Under the pieces are notes generated by a model. That model was not told the origin of the DNA and did not search any database. It saw only the letters and a list, made by a program, of their open reading frames with translations. A DNA stretch of 64,000 bases from Arenibacter antarcticus (lineage in GTDB: Bacteria; Bacteroidota; Bacteroidia; Flavobacteriales; Flavobacteriaceae): NCBI RefSeq assembly GCF_041320605.1, contig NZ_CP166679.1, positions 2,528,001 to 2,592,000 of the forward strand. The letters run 5' to 3'. This document shows positions 43,110 through 53,067 of this stretch, piece after piece. A program made the translations under genes and the position numbers. Every line of letters starts with the position of its first letter. Within the stretch, counting starts at the first letter, position 1.

Positions 43110-46100
43110 ATGAACAATTACATAAATTATATAAAACCGATAGTTCAACAAATGTGTTTGCTGCTGCTGTTATTTTGCACGGCCTTGCTATCGGCGCAAT
43201 CAGGGCAACATACAGTTACGGGTAATGTTACGTCTTTAGAAGACGGTATGCCATTACCTGGTGTAAGTATCGTACTAAAAGGAACCACCCAAGGAGTGTC
43301 TTCTGATTTTGATGGTAATTATAGTATTAACATACCCAATGGGAATGGTGTTTTAGTCTTTACTTCTTTGGGATTTGAGGTACAGGAAACTGCCGTTAAT
43401 GGTAGGACTTCCATTAACATTGCTATGGCTCCAAGTGCAGAAGCCTTGGATGAGGTAGTGGTGACCGCTTTAGGTATCAAAAGGGAAGATAAGTCTTTGG
43501 GGTATTCTGTTGAAAATGTAGCAGGGGAGGAACTGACCCGAGTAGCTCAGGAGAATGTATTGAATTCCCTGTCAGGAAAGGTGGCCGGTGTTACCCTTAA
43601 TTCTACGGGAGGCACAGGTTCTTCTGTAAGTATGGTAATTCGTGGAGCCATTTCCTTGAGTTCGGACAATCAGCCACTCTTTGTAATCGATGGGGTTCCC
43701 ATATCCAATTCCCTAAATAATATTGGTGGATTTGGAGATAGGAATGCTGTGGATTACGGAAACGCTATTTCGGATTTGGACCCCAATAGTATTGAAGATG
43801 TCACTATTTTAAAAGGACCCAGTGCTGCAGCGCTTTATGGTTCTCGGGCTGGTAACGGGGTGGTATTGATTACCACTAAAAAGGCTAAGAATAAGGAGAA
43901 AATGAAGGTTTCCTTTTCGTCGAGTACCGTTTTTGATGTACCCTATAAATTTTTAAATCAGAACACTAGGTTTGCCTCTGGTCAATTTTCGTATTCCCCA
44001 GAATCTCAAGGGGGTAGTTATTTAATGCCAGATATTTCGTTTGGTGGTGTCGGCGGTCCGGAATTGGATAAGGGGTATTATGCCGTGCAATGGAGGGCGC
44101 CTTTGGATGCCAACGGAGTTCCCATACCCACCGAATTAAGGTCTTATCCCAATAACGTTAAAAATTTTGTGCAAACAGGGATAACTACCAATAATAGTCT
44201 TTCGGTTACGAATAGCACGGATGTCATGAACTATAGAATGGGGGTAACTAATATGTCCAATACGGGTTTGGTTCCCAATTCTGACGTAAATAGAAACAGT
44301 TTTTCATTATCGGCATCTTCTAACATGGATCATAAGCTGATTCTAAGTACTAATGTAAATGTGGTACATAGTTATGCCGATAATAGGCCAGCGTCCAACA
44401 GAGGTGCTAACCCCTTACAATATGCATATAGTACTCCTAGTAATATAGATCTTGGGATATTAAGGGATTATGATTTACCAGGTACGGATGTATTGACGAT
44501 TTTACCAGGTTATGATAATCCCTACTTTTTGGCAAATGAGATAAATAATAGTTATTCCAGATTTAGGATCTTTGGGAATGTGGCCTTGGATTGGGTTGTT
44601 TCTCCCGCTTTTAAATTGAGGACTAGTTATAATATGAATAGTTTTAATCAGACTCAAGAAACTAAAATGGCTCCAGGGTATAGCAGGGAGACCAATAATG
44701 GAACCTATGGTATTGCTAAAAGTGAAGGTCTGGAGACTAACATCGATGTATTGGCAACCTATACAAAGGATTTTGGTAATTTCGATTTTAGTCTTTCCGG
44801 TGGTGGAAACTTAATGTACCAAAAGAACACGGGGCTTAGTAATTCTGCATTCTCTGGGGTTGGACTTATTGTTCCAAACTTGTTTACGGTAAAGAATATT
44901 GCTCCTACGGCTTTGAACTACTCTAGTTTCTTTAGTGAACGAGGAATTAATAGTGTGTATGCCTTGGCCAATTTCGGATTTTGGGATATGCTTTATTTAG
45001 ATGTGGGTGCGCGGAACGACTGGGCAAGTACCTTGCCCATAGACAACAGGTCTTATTTTTATCCTTCCGCCTCCTTGAGTTTCTTGCTAAGCGAGGTCGT
45101 GGATATTCCTAAGGTGGATCTTTTTAAACTTAGAGGAGGTTGGGCGAGAGCGGGTAATGACACCAGCCCCTATCAGTTGGGGGCGTATTACAATAATGCC
45201 GGGGTATGGGACAATGCAGTGCTATATAGCGCTTCTGGAGGTTTAAGTACACCTACATTGGAACCAGAGGAAGCCACCTCAAAAGAATTTGGTGTGGATT
45301 TGACCATGTTCAACAATAGGTTTCGATTTGAAGGAACTTACTATACGGTTGAAAACAGAAATCAAATTGTACCCAATATTACCATCCCTGGATCTTCAGG
45401 ATATAGTAGTGTGAGTATTAATGCTGGAGCCCTGGAAAGTAAGGGTTGGGAACTCTCTCTAGGTGTAACTCCCATTAGAACGGAGAACTTTAATTGGGAT
45501 TTGAATTTTAATTTCACTAAGAATGAATCTAAAATTTTGGAATTGTCTGACGGTGTAGATTATATTGAATTTTGGAGTGAAAACAAAAGTAAGTCACGAG
45601 GTTATGTGGCTAACCCAGCCACCGGAGAAGATGGCTTGCTTGGAAATATATATTCCTTGGAAAAATTAAGAGTTACCGATGCAAATTCCCCCTATTTTGG
45701 ATATCCTTTGATAGATCCCGATGAAGGAGAATGGTTGCCTCAAGAAGAATTGGTTAAAGTGGGAAACTACAATCCAGATTTTATTTTGGGACTGCAATCC
45801 AGTTTTTCGTACAAGAACTTTACATTGAACATGACCTTCGATTGGCGTTCTGGCGGACAGTATATGTCTCAAACCTCCAGATATATGACAGAAGATGGTT
45901 TTGGGGGACAACTTTTGGAAATGGTAAACCCGGGTATTGCCCAGCCAGGACCTGAACTTAAACAGTGGGTATTAGACAATGCAGGGGAATTTATTTTCAG
46001 TGAAGATCTTAGGTCTATAGGTGGTACACCAGGTAACGGGGGTCTTCCCGAATCTTTTGGGGGTTCTGTAGTTTACGACGGTGTTTTTGATGCAGGAGTT

Positions 46101-46502
46101 ATTGGGACTTATGATGGAAACGGCAACTTTGTATTGGTCAGTGAAAACCTTGGAAATGTGGGTACCTTATTTATGCCATTTTCCTATTCCCATCCATGGG
46201 CATTTGGAACACAGCATATGTTCGATGCAGATTATATAAAACTTAGGGAAGTATCTATAGGCTATGATCTTCCTAAAAAGCTTTTATCTAGAACAGGCTT
46301 GGATAATGTTAGTGTATCTGTTTACAGTAGAAATATTATGTTGTGGACCAAGGATTCGGCTTTCGGAATAGATCCAGAAAGGGCATTTCAGGCCGAAACG
46401 GGTAAAGATAAAAGAGGCACTCAGTTTAAGCAGGGTGTTGAGCGCTATAATGTGGATCCATGGGTTGTCCCAGTTGGTTTTAAAATTGGTATAACATTTT
46501 AA
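43110..46502 (+). CDS. SusC/RagA-type TonB-dependent outer-membrane transporter
   Basis: 1130-aa outer-membrane porin. A signal peptide ends near residue 30 (ALLSAQ). A carboxypeptidase-like regulatory domain (about 35-112: VTGNVTSLEDGMPLPGVSI) is followed by the LDEVVVTALG TonB-box-like segment, the plug (about 125-250: GVPISNSLNN, SIEDVTILKGPSAAALYGSRAGNGVVLITTKK-type) and a beta barrel ending in VPVGFKIGITF. It imports large glycans or glycoconjugates with its SusD partner. It is 62 bases after the PKD lipoprotein and 18 before SusD. Confidence 0.96.
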   Translation: MNNYINYIKPIVQQMCLLLLLFCTALLSAQSGQHTVTGNVTSLEDGMPLPGVSIVLKGTTQGVSSDFDGNYSINIPNGNGVLVFTSLGFEVQETAVNGRTSINIAMAPSAEALDEVVVTALGIKREDKSLGYSVENVAGEELTRVAQENVLNSLSGKVAGVTLNSTGGTGSSVSMVIRGAISLSSDNQPLFVIDGVPISNSLNNIGGFGDRNAVDYGNAISDLDPNSIEDVTILKGPSAAALYGSRAGNGVVLITTKKAKNKEKMKVSFSSSTVFDVPYKFLNQNTRFASGQFSYSPESQGGSYLMPDISFGGVGGPELDKGYYAVQWRAPLDANGVPIPTELRSYPNNVKNFVQTGITTNNSLSVTNSTDVMNYRMGVTNMSNTGLVPNSDVNRNSFSLSASSNMDHKLILSTNVNVVHSYADNRPASNRGANPLQYAYSTPSNIDLGILRDYDLPGTDVLTILPGYDNPYFLANEINNSYSRFRIFGNVALDWVVSPAFKLRTSYNMNSFNQTQETKMAPGYSRETNNGTYGIAKSEGLETNIDVLATYTKDFGNFDFSLSGGGNLMYQKNTGLSNSAFSGVGLIVPNLFTVKNIAPTALNYSSFFSERGINSVYALANFGFWDMLYLDVGARNDWASTLPIDNRSYFYPSASLSFLLSEVVDIPKVDLFKLRGGWARAGNDTSPYQLGAYYNNAGVWDNAVLYSASGGLSTPTLEPEEATSKEFGVDLTMFNNRFRFEGTYYTVENRNQIVPNITIPGSSGYSSVSINAGALESKGWELSLGVTPIRTENFNWDLNFNFTKNESKILELSDGVDYIEFWSENKSKSRGYVANPATGEDGLLGNIYSLEKLRVTDANSPYFGYPLIDPDEGEWLPQEELVKVGNYNPDFILGLQSSFSYKNFTLNMTFDWRSGGQYMSQTSRYMTEDGFGGQLLEMVNPGIAQPGPELKQWVLDNAGEFIFSEDLRSIGGTPGNGGLPESFGGSVVYDGVFDAGVIGTYDGNGNFVLVSENLGNVGTLFMPFSYSHPWAFGTQHMFDADYIKLREVSIGYDLPKKLLSRTGLDNVSVSVYSRNIMLWTKDSAFGIDPERAFQAETGKDKRGTQFKQGVERYNVDPWVVPVGFKIGITF

Positions 46503-46520
46503 TAAAATAAAACTTAGATC

Positions 46521-48173
46521 ATGATGTATCAGATAATAAATAAAATAGCCATATTGGTTTTGGGACTCATCGTTTTAGTGTCCTGCCACGGCTTAGAGGA
46601 CTTAAATGAAAATCCTAATCAAATAGGATCGGACAATGTGGATCCCAATCTTTTGATTGCCACTGTAATTTCAGGAACGGCCAAGAATGTGGTTGATTTG
46701 GGATTCGGGGATATTGCTGGGGTGATGCAGCATACCCAAAAAGATGGTTGGTCCGGAGGACATAATTCCTACGATTGGAGCAATGGATCCTTTAATTGGA
46801 ACGGCTATTATAGCCTTTTGACAAATGATAAAACCCTGCTAAAGAAAGCTGAAGTAGATAATTTGGAGTTTCATATCGGAGTGGGATTGGTTATGAAGGC
46901 CTATTTATTCGGAATGATTTCCGACCTCTATGGTGATGCACCATATACCAATGCGCTAAGAGGGGATGAAGGGGTTGAGTTTTTTGATACCGCCTTTGAT
47001 AACCAAAAGGTAATCTATACGGGTATCTTATCGGATTTGGATAGGGCGAATAGTTTATTGTCCAAAAATCAAGATGCTTATTTTAGTATTCTAGAAAATC
47101 AGGATATCCTTTATAGTGGCGATGTTGCTAAATGGAGGAAATTTGCCAATTCATTAGCACTTCGCTATTACATGCGACTATCAGAAAAGGAGCCAGGGAT
47201 AGCAGAAGCAGGAATTAAAAATATTACTTCTAATCCAAGTCAATATCCATTGATCATGAACGCTTCCGATGATGCTAATGTAGATTATGTTGGTTCAAGT
47301 GGAGCCGATTCATGGCCATCAACAACCAAATTTAGTAGTGATCCAGCTGGAAACTATTTTAGAATTAAAATGTCGGCAACCTTGGTAGATGCTTTGCTGG
47401 CTTTGGATGACCCTAGATTGGGGGTTTGGGCCAATAAGATAGAAATACCTTTGGTTTTAGCTACAGGAGAGCCTGAGAATACGGATCAAATTCGCAACGG
47501 GGAAAGATATGTTGGCCAAAAATTGGTTGATGATCATTTGGAGATTGTAGGGGTACCTGTAAACTATAATAAAGATTATGTGGGATTGCCAACTGCCATT
47601 CCTTTCGGAGGCTCATTTAACTTAAGGGTAAATCCGGCCCAAGGAACTTATAATCCTTCTGTTTCCCAGTTAAATGATATTTATAAGGAAGCTAAGGGCC
47701 CCTTGTTAAAGTCGAGATTGATTTCTGCAGCCGAGGTTAACTTTATTTTGGCGGAGGCAGCACTTAAAGGTTGGGTGTCCGGAAGTGCAGAGAATTACTA
47801 TAACGAGGGTATTAAGCAGTCTTTTGAGGCTTGGGGTATTGGAGATGAGTATGCCAATTATATGGCAGGAATAAGCTTTGGAGGCTTGGGGGATATTATG
47901 GAGCAAAAATGGATAGCTAGTTGGACTTCTGCGACCCAATCTTGGTTCGATTACAGAAGGACGGGCTTGCCTAACCTTACCACAGGGCCATCAAGCAAAC
48001 GTGCTGCAATTCCACTGAGATTTTATTATAATATCGATGAAATTAATAGCAATACTGAAAATGCTAATGATGCCATTGATAAGTTGGAGCCAACACAATT
48101 TACCGCACCAGATAGTAATAACAGCGCATGGTCCAAAATGTGGTTGCTGCAGGGTACGGGAAAACCGTATTAA
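46521..48173 (+). CDS. SusD/RagB-like surface lipoprotein
   Basis: 550-aa lipoprotein (lipobox VLVSC) forming the lid of the SusC channel and binding substrate. The start LEDLNENPNQIG and the DLYGDAPYTNALRG segment with TPR-like helices are those of the SusD-like group 2. The C-terminal W-rich part (WIASWTSATQSWFDYRRTG) is typical. Substrate specificity cannot be read from sequence. It closes the outer-membrane pair; a 351-base gap with an unusual structured repeat follows. Confidence 0.94.
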   Translation: MMYQIINKIAILVLGLIVLVSCHGLEDLNENPNQIGSDNVDPNLLIATVISGTAKNVVDLGFGDIAGVMQHTQKDGWSGGHNSYDWSNGSFNWNGYYSLLTNDKTLLKKAEVDNLEFHIGVGLVMKAYLFGMISDLYGDAPYTNALRGDEGVEFFDTAFDNQKVIYTGILSDLDRANSLLSKNQDAYFSILENQDILYSGDVAKWRKFANSLALRYYMRLSEKEPGIAEAGIKNITSNPSQYPLIMNASDDANVDYVGSSGADSWPSTTKFSSDPAGNYFRIKMSATLVDALLALDDPRLGVWANKIEIPLVLATGEPENTDQIRNGERYVGQKLVDDHLEIVGVPVNYNKDYVGLPTAIPFGGSFNLRVNPAQGTYNPSVSQLNDIYKEAKGPLLKSRLISAAEVNFILAEAALKGWVSGSAENYYNEGIKQSFEAWGIGDEYANYMAGISFGGLGDIMEQKWIASWTSATQSWFDYRRTGLPNLTTGPSSKRAAIPLRFYYNIDEINSNTENANDAIDKLEPTQFTAPDSNNSAWSKMWLLQGTGKPY

Positions 48174-48524
48174 TAATTTTTTCAATTAAATAAAAGAGGA
48201 AGTTTAAAAAATAGATTTTGAGGTTCATTTTAGCGCAGTAGAAAACTTGTAATGGCGTAATGTTAGCAAGTATGCAATTTCGCTCGACAGGAAAATCAGA
48301 CTGTTTTTAGACATCCTCTTTTTCAATGTATTTCATCACAACCCGGTGATAACGGGAAGGAAAATGAATTATTTTAGTAGGTATTAACTAATTAACCTCC
48401 CTTAATCTGTTCCACTTTTATCCAGTGTAAATAGAATCAGTGATTAAAACCGCAAAAACAACCGCTTTAAATGGCTATGATATAATTATGGCAATTGAAG
48501 TAGAACCAAAACAAATTTTTAAAT
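48174..48524. other. Intergenic region between SusD and the BNR protein
   Basis: 351 bases without a gene. Its first half is occupied by a long structured inverted repeat (48192-48322, listed separately). The rest is A+T-rich and should contain the promoter for the downstream genes. Confidence 0.45.
48192..48322 (+). ncRNA. Candidate structured RNA element after SusD
   Basis: Arms AAAAGAGGA-a-GT (48192-48203) and AC-a-TCCTCTTTT (48311-48322) pair over 12 positions with one mismatch and enclose 107 bases. Inside are ACTTGTAA with TTAgCAAGT (48245-48271, one bulge) and ACAG/CTGT hairpins. It may be a multibranch terminator or regulatory RNA between the susCD part and the following enzymes. No known RNA family was recognised. 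Confidence 0.4.
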
Positions 48525-49730
48525 ATGAATAGATTGATTGCCATCCAAAATAGGTACAGAACCTACCTTTGTTATTTAGTTTTATTTTTTATATCCGTTA
48601 CTCTTTTTGCACAAAAACAGCAGTATGGAGAGGAGTACATCTTTCCTTTTCAAGGGCAACATGTGCACTCTAGTTCTATCGTAGAACTTCCAAACGGTGA
48701 CCTTATGTCGTGCTGGTTTCAAGGTTCTGGTGAACGCAATTCCAATGATGTAGTCATAAATGGTTCCAAATTAAAAAAAGGAAGCAAGACATGGAGTGAA
48801 CCTTTCTTATTGGCCGACACGCCTGGCCAACCAGATTGTAACCCTGTGCTTTTTTTGGATGCGAAAGGGAAATTATACCTGTTCTGGATTGTGGTTCAGG
48901 CCAATCAATGGGAGCGGTCTATATTAAAATATAAGGTAGCTTCAGATTATATGCAATCGGATATCCCGAAATGGGAATGGCAGGATGTTATCCTTTTAAA
49001 ACCCGATGAATCTTTTGAAAAGACCATAGAGGAACAGTTTAATAAAATGGGTTCTAGAGGCCTTACATGGGCAGAATATGCGCCAAAATACGAAAATATG
49101 ATCCTAGAGGCCGCAAAGGATAAGACTAAAAAAGAAACTGGATGGATGACGCGGATCCATCCCATTGTACTCCCCTCTGGGCGAATCCTATTGCCACTTT
49201 ATTCGGATGGTTATAATCTTTCCCTGATCGGTATATCTGATGATGATGGTGCCACTTGGCAACCTAGTTTGCCTATTGTGGGCTATGGCAATATTCAGCC
49301 TAGTATTGTGCAAAAGAAAGACGGAAGTCTAATAGCTTATATGCGCGATAATGGGGATGCACCAGGAAGGATTTTGGAAAGTACTTCCACGGACGAAGGC
49401 TATTCTTGGACAGCAGCAACCGAATCCAATATTCCAAATCCAGGCACCAGTGTAGAAACCTTGGTGCTTAATAATGGCGATTGGATTATGGTCTACAACG
49501 ATTTGGAATCGGGGAGATACAGTTTGGCCGTAAGCCTATCGGATGATGAAGGAAAAACTTGGAAATGGAGTCGGTCTCTTGAAATGGAAAGCAATAAAGA
49601 CGGGTCGTTTTCCTATCCGTCCATGATTCAATCCAGTGATGGATTGGTCCATATTACCTACTCCTATCACATAAAGGGGAATAAAACCATAAAGCATGTA
49701 GCCTTTCCATCGAAATGGATAAAGGAATAA
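48525..49730 (+). CDS. Secreted BNR-repeat propeller protein (sialidase-like fold)
   Basis: 401-aa secreted protein with a signal peptide ending near LFAQKQQ (about residue 30). Asp-box blades are DDDGATWQ, TDEGYSWT and DDEGKTWK, plus a weaker KGSKTWS. As in the lipoprotein paralogue, the FRIP motif is replaced by HVHSSSIVELPNGDLMSCWFQG, and the end reads SYPSMIQSSDGLVHITYSYH. The shared His-x-Ser-Ser and WFxG features mark a distinct subfamily whose function I cannot name. It is 67 bases ahead of the metallophosphoesterase gene. Confidence 0.82.
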   Translation: MNRLIAIQNRYRTYLCYLVLFFISVTLFAQKQQYGEEYIFPFQGQHVHSSSIVELPNGDLMSCWFQGSGERNSNDVVINGSKLKKGSKTWSEPFLLADTPGQPDCNPVLFLDAKGKLYLFWIVVQANQWERSILKYKVASDYMQSDIPKWEWQDVILLKPDESFEKTIEEQFNKMGSRGLTWAEYAPKYENMILEAAKDKTKKETGWMTRIHPIVLPSGRILLPLYSDGYNLSLIGISDDDGATWQPSLPIVGYGNIQPSIVQKKDGSLIAYMRDNGDAPGRILESTSTDEGYSWTAATESNIPNPGTSVETLVLNNGDWIMVYNDLESGRYSLAVSLSDDEGKTWKWSRSLEMESNKDGSFSYPSMIQSSDGLVHITYSYHIKGNKTIKHVAFPSKWIKE

Positions 49731-49797
49731 AAATAACGTCATAAGAGAAAATGGCAAAGCAGTTAAAATAGTAGCATAAATATTTAAAATTTAAAAC

Positions 49798-50919
49798 ATG
49801 AAAAAAGTATTGTTCTTATCCTACCTATTGATCAGTGTTATTGGTATGGCACAAGAAAACCAAAAAATTGCCTTCGGGCCCTATATTCAGCAAATGGGAA
49901 CCAAGGAGGCCACCATAAACTGGTCCACCAAAGAAAGTGAGCCCACCTTGACTGATCCTGAAGGAAATGTGAAAACCATAACTGAATACAAACACCATAC
50001 AATCCATTTAGGCAGATTAAAGCCCAATACGGAATATAATTATGATGTGCTTAACGATGGAACCGATGAGGGGAAAGGAACATTAACGACCTATCCAGAA
50101 GAAAGAATCCCATTTAATTTTGTGGTGACCGGCGATTCTAGAAGTAGGCATGATGTACATGCCAAGGTGGTAGCCAAAATAATGGAAACCAATCCAAAGT
50201 TCATTGTCAATTCAGGAGATTTGGTTTCCAACGGTCGCTCAATAGAGGATTGGGAAGCGTTTTTTGAGGTAAACAAAGATTTGATGCGAAATACACCATA
50301 CTATCCGGTGCTAGGTAATCACGAGAAGGATTCTCCCTATTATTACGATTTGTTTGACCTTCCCAATAATGAGAAATATTATTACTTCACGGTTGGAGAC
50401 GCCCTGATGATCGTGTTGGACAGTGAAGGAAAACAGATCTCCCAACCCGAATTTGTTTCCGATAAAAATAGTGATGCCTTTTGGCAAGAAGCATTCTCAG
50501 AATATTTCATCACTCAAAAAAAATGGTTGGAAAAAGTGTTAGAACTTAATAAGGAGGCAGGCTTTGTTTTTATTTTTCAACATAAACCCCTTTACAGTGC
50601 CATGAAAAATAGAAAAGCCGAAGCAGAGAAAACTAGAAAATTCTGGGGCGATATTTTTGAAAGGCATAACGTTCAGGTGTTCTTTAATGGTCATGATCAT
50701 CATTACCATAGAGCTACAAAAAATGGAGTCCATTATATTACCTCCGCTGGAGCCGGAGCACCACTATATGATATCGATCTGGTGCTTCCCGAAACAAAAA
50801 AATCTAGTAAAATAGAGCATTTTGTAAACGTGCAGATCCAAAAGAACAAAGCAGTGCTTTTAGTGACCGATATAAATGGAAACGAGATAGAAACAGTAGA
50901 AGTAAAAAGACGAAAATAA
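49798..50919 (+). CDS. Secreted metallophosphoesterase, purple acid phosphatase-like
   Basis: 373-aa exported protein (signal peptide MKKVLFLSYLLISVIGMAQ). A fibronectin-type N-domain (about 22-105, with LGRLKPNTEYNYDV) precedes the calcineurin-like metallophosphoesterase domain: VVTGDSRSRHD, NSGDLVSNG, VLGNHEKDS, FQHKPLYS and FNGHDHHYHR supply the dimetal ligands in order. It resembles purple acid phosphatases in layout and would remove phosphate in the periplasm. Its place after the propeller suggests the locus substrate is phosphorylated or a phospholipid. Confidence 0.87.
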   Translation: MKKVLFLSYLLISVIGMAQENQKIAFGPYIQQMGTKEATINWSTKESEPTLTDPEGNVKTITEYKHHTIHLGRLKPNTEYNYDVLNDGTDEGKGTLTTYPEERIPFNFVVTGDSRSRHDVHAKVVAKIMETNPKFIVNSGDLVSNGRSIEDWEAFFEVNKDLMRNTPYYPVLGNHEKDSPYYYDLFDLPNNEKYYYFTVGDALMIVLDSEGKQISQPEFVSDKNSDAFWQEAFSEYFITQKKWLEKVLELNKEAGFVFIFQHKPLYSAMKNRKAEAEKTRKFWGDIFERHNVQVFFNGHDHHYHRATKNGVHYITSAGAGAPLYDIDLVLPETKKSSKIEHFVNVQIQKNKAVLLVTDINGNEIETVEVKRRK

Positions 50920-51003
50920 CAGGGTCCCTAGTGTTTAAACCTGACAGATATCCCTCGCGGCCAATAAGCATCAGTTTAGCAGCTGAATAAAAAAAAGTGA
51001 TCC

Positions 51004-51035
51004 ATTTGTCGGCTTCATGATGCCAACAAATTTTT
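51004..51035 (+). terminator. Intrinsic terminator after the phosphoesterase gene
   Basis: Arms ATTTGTCGGC (51004-51013) and GCCAACAAAT (51022-51031) pair with one mismatch around an eight-base loop, followed by TTTT. It would end the rightward transcript before the two membrane-protein genes. Confidence 0.7.
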
Positions 51036-51106
51036 AGAACTATTTCCTGAGTTGACCCCTTGGAGCAGCCGAAATAGGATCGATAAAAAATGCTAAATAG
51101 CTATAT

Positions 51107-52378
51107 ATGAAAACATCCAATTGGAGAATTCCCATGCTTATTGTCGCGATGTCTTTGGCAACAGCTTGGGCAATACGAGGTCAGTTTGGACATGAACAAG
51201 GAGCTGCATGGGCAGGAGGAATTGGAGGATTGGCGTTGGTACTTGTGTCGCAACGACGGGATTGGTACCGTAAAATGATGCTTGTTGCCTTGGCCTCGGC
51301 AGTAGGTTGGGGAGCTGGTGGTATGATCAGTTATGGAATGGTGGTTGGTTATGGGAATGCAGATAATTTTCCCAATGCATTTTACGGTTTAGGGATGTTG
51401 TTCGTCATAGGCGGACTTTTCGGATTGTTGGGAGGTGGACTGGTGGGACTTACCTTGGATTCCACCCGCGAAAATAGGGTGAAATGGGGTTCGCTAATAA
51501 CAGAAATGGCAGTAGGCGGACTCATTGGGTATTATTTTTTGGTAGAACAAATAGGAATTAAAATGACCCCGCCACGTTCAGAAGCCTGGGCGGTCTGTTT
51601 GGGAGCCGGATTGGCGATGTTGTGGCATTTGGCAAGGGGAAAGAGAAATTCTGCTATGAGAGTGGCATTTTTTTCCATGCTGGGAGCCGGTATAGGGTTT
51701 GGGTTCGGTAATTTTTTACAAGTGATGGGGAAAATAGGGCAGGTTTCCTTTAATATGTGGAACGTTATGGAATATAGTATCGGATTTTTCGGAGGCCTAG
51801 GGATGGCCTACGGCGTATTTAGCTCCAAATGGCCCCAAGATATTCCTGGACCAAAAAAATGGGAAAACTGGAGTTCCTACATCATCGTTGGGCTGTTTAT
51901 ACCCCTGATCGTTTATAGGGAATCCTTGAGTTTCGAACATCTGGTTCGGCGTTTTAAAGATTTGCCAAATGTAGCATCCCTAGCTACCACAAGTACAATA
52001 GTGGCAGCGATAATACTCTTGATGATGATGTGTTTATTGTATTGGAAAATGAAAAAAGAGCGCATAGAAAAAAAAGATGTACTACATGCTTTATTTATCT
52101 TATGGATTCCCTATATATTGGTCAGTTATATTGTAAAGGGGCTTTTTGGGGGAGTAATGGAAATTACCCATCACTTGTATTTGTTAAATGTATTGATAAT
52201 AATTATATTGGGTCGAATTAAAAATGCCCCCATTTCATTTGGGGACTTGGATAAGGTGCCAGTAAAAAAATGGATTTACCTTCTAATGGGCGCTATATTA
52301 TTTATGGCTTTTTTGGCGCTTTTAGCCAGCAGTTTGCATGGCGATATAGGAGGACATAATAGATTCCCTTTAGATTAG
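51107..52378 (+). CDS. Polytopic membrane protein, unknown family
   Basis: 423-aa protein with about 10-12 hydrophobic segments and many Gly-rich helices (GGIGGLALVL, GLFGLLGGGLVGL, GAGIGFGFG). A short N-terminal stretch IRGQFGHEQGAAW looks conserved. The final periplasmic-type tail is SSLHGDIGGHNRFPLD. No catalytic motif or known transporter signature was found. It is followed 4 bases later by the ferric reductase-like gene, so they are cotranscribed. Candidate roles are substrate uptake or membrane anchoring of the enzymes, both inference. Confidence 0.75.
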   Translation: MKTSNWRIPMLIVAMSLATAWAIRGQFGHEQGAAWAGGIGGLALVLVSQRRDWYRKMMLVALASAVGWGAGGMISYGMVVGYGNADNFPNAFYGLGMLFVIGGLFGLLGGGLVGLTLDSTRENRVKWGSLITEMAVGGLIGYYFLVEQIGIKMTPPRSEAWAVCLGAGLAMLWHLARGKRNSAMRVAFFSMLGAGIGFGFGNFLQVMGKIGQVSFNMWNVMEYSIGFFGGLGMAYGVFSSKWPQDIPGPKKWENWSSYIIVGLFIPLIVYRESLSFEHLVRRFKDLPNVASLATTSTIVAAIILLMMMCLLYWKMKKERIEKKDVLHALFILWIPYILVSYIVKGLFGGVMEITHHLYLLNVLIIIILGRIKNAPISFGDLDKVPVKKWIYLLMGAILFMAFLALLASSLHGDIGGHNRFPLD

Positions 52379-52382
52379 GTCT

Positions 52383-53021
52383 ATGAGTGTTAAGAAAGAA
52401 AAAAATGGTGTTAATTTCATTATTCTTGTGGTTGCGATCTCTATTGGATATGCCATTTTAAGATATCAAATAAAGGGCGATGTTCCCTGGAAAGACCTCC
52501 CTGTATTTATCCTTAACAAGGGAATTTCCCTTGCCGCGATAACCCTTTTGTCTTTATGTATATCTATAAGGCCGTTGTCTAATTTAGGTGTTCAGCTCTT
52601 TTCTTCCAGACAGGCCAAGAAGGTTTTGGGAATCTCTGGTCTTTTGTTGACCATTGCCCATGTATTGTTAAGTTTTTTGATTTTTAACCCAAGTTATTTT
52701 AGTGTTTTTTTTGAGGAGGATGGAACATTGTCCTCCAAGGGGTCATTAAGTTTGCTTGCAGGGGTTGTTGGCTTTATGCTAGTGATAATATATCATCACT
52801 GTTTTGGGGGTGTCCGTGCGGGTAAGGAAAAACTGATAAAAATAGTAACCTCCAAAAAGTTTATTTTGGGATTATTGTTGTTGTTTGGGCTACACCTTTT
52901 TTTTATGGGGTATTCTAACTGGATGCTACCCTCCAATTGGCAAGGTGGATTGCCTCCTATCAGTTTAATTTCTTTTGTTGTAGTTTTCTTGGGATTGGGA
53001 ATAAATATTTCTGGACGGTAG
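52383..53021 (+). CDS. Ferric reductase-like membrane protein
   Basis: 212-aa protein with about six hydrophobic segments. The SRQAKKVLGISGLLLTIAHVLLSF segment, YHHCFGG and GLHLFFMGYSNW have His residues placed as in ferric reductase or MsrQ-type haem membrane domains. The assignment is by resemblance of layout and is tentative. It is tightly linked to the preceding unknown membrane protein and converges on the AraC gene. Confidence 0.6.
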   Translation: MSVKKEKNGVNFIILVVAISIGYAILRYQIKGDVPWKDLPVFILNKGISLAAITLLSLCISIRPLSNLGVQLFSSRQAKKVLGISGLLLTIAHVLLSFLIFNPSYFSVFFEEDGTLSSKGSLSLLAGVVGFMLVIIYHHCFGGVRAGKEKLIKIVTSKKFILGLLLLFGLHLFFMGYSNWMLPSNWQGGLPPISLISFVVVFLGLGINISGR

Positions 53022-53067
53022 CAATTCATGTCCGATTGGAACTATAATATAGGGTTGACTTGTACTT

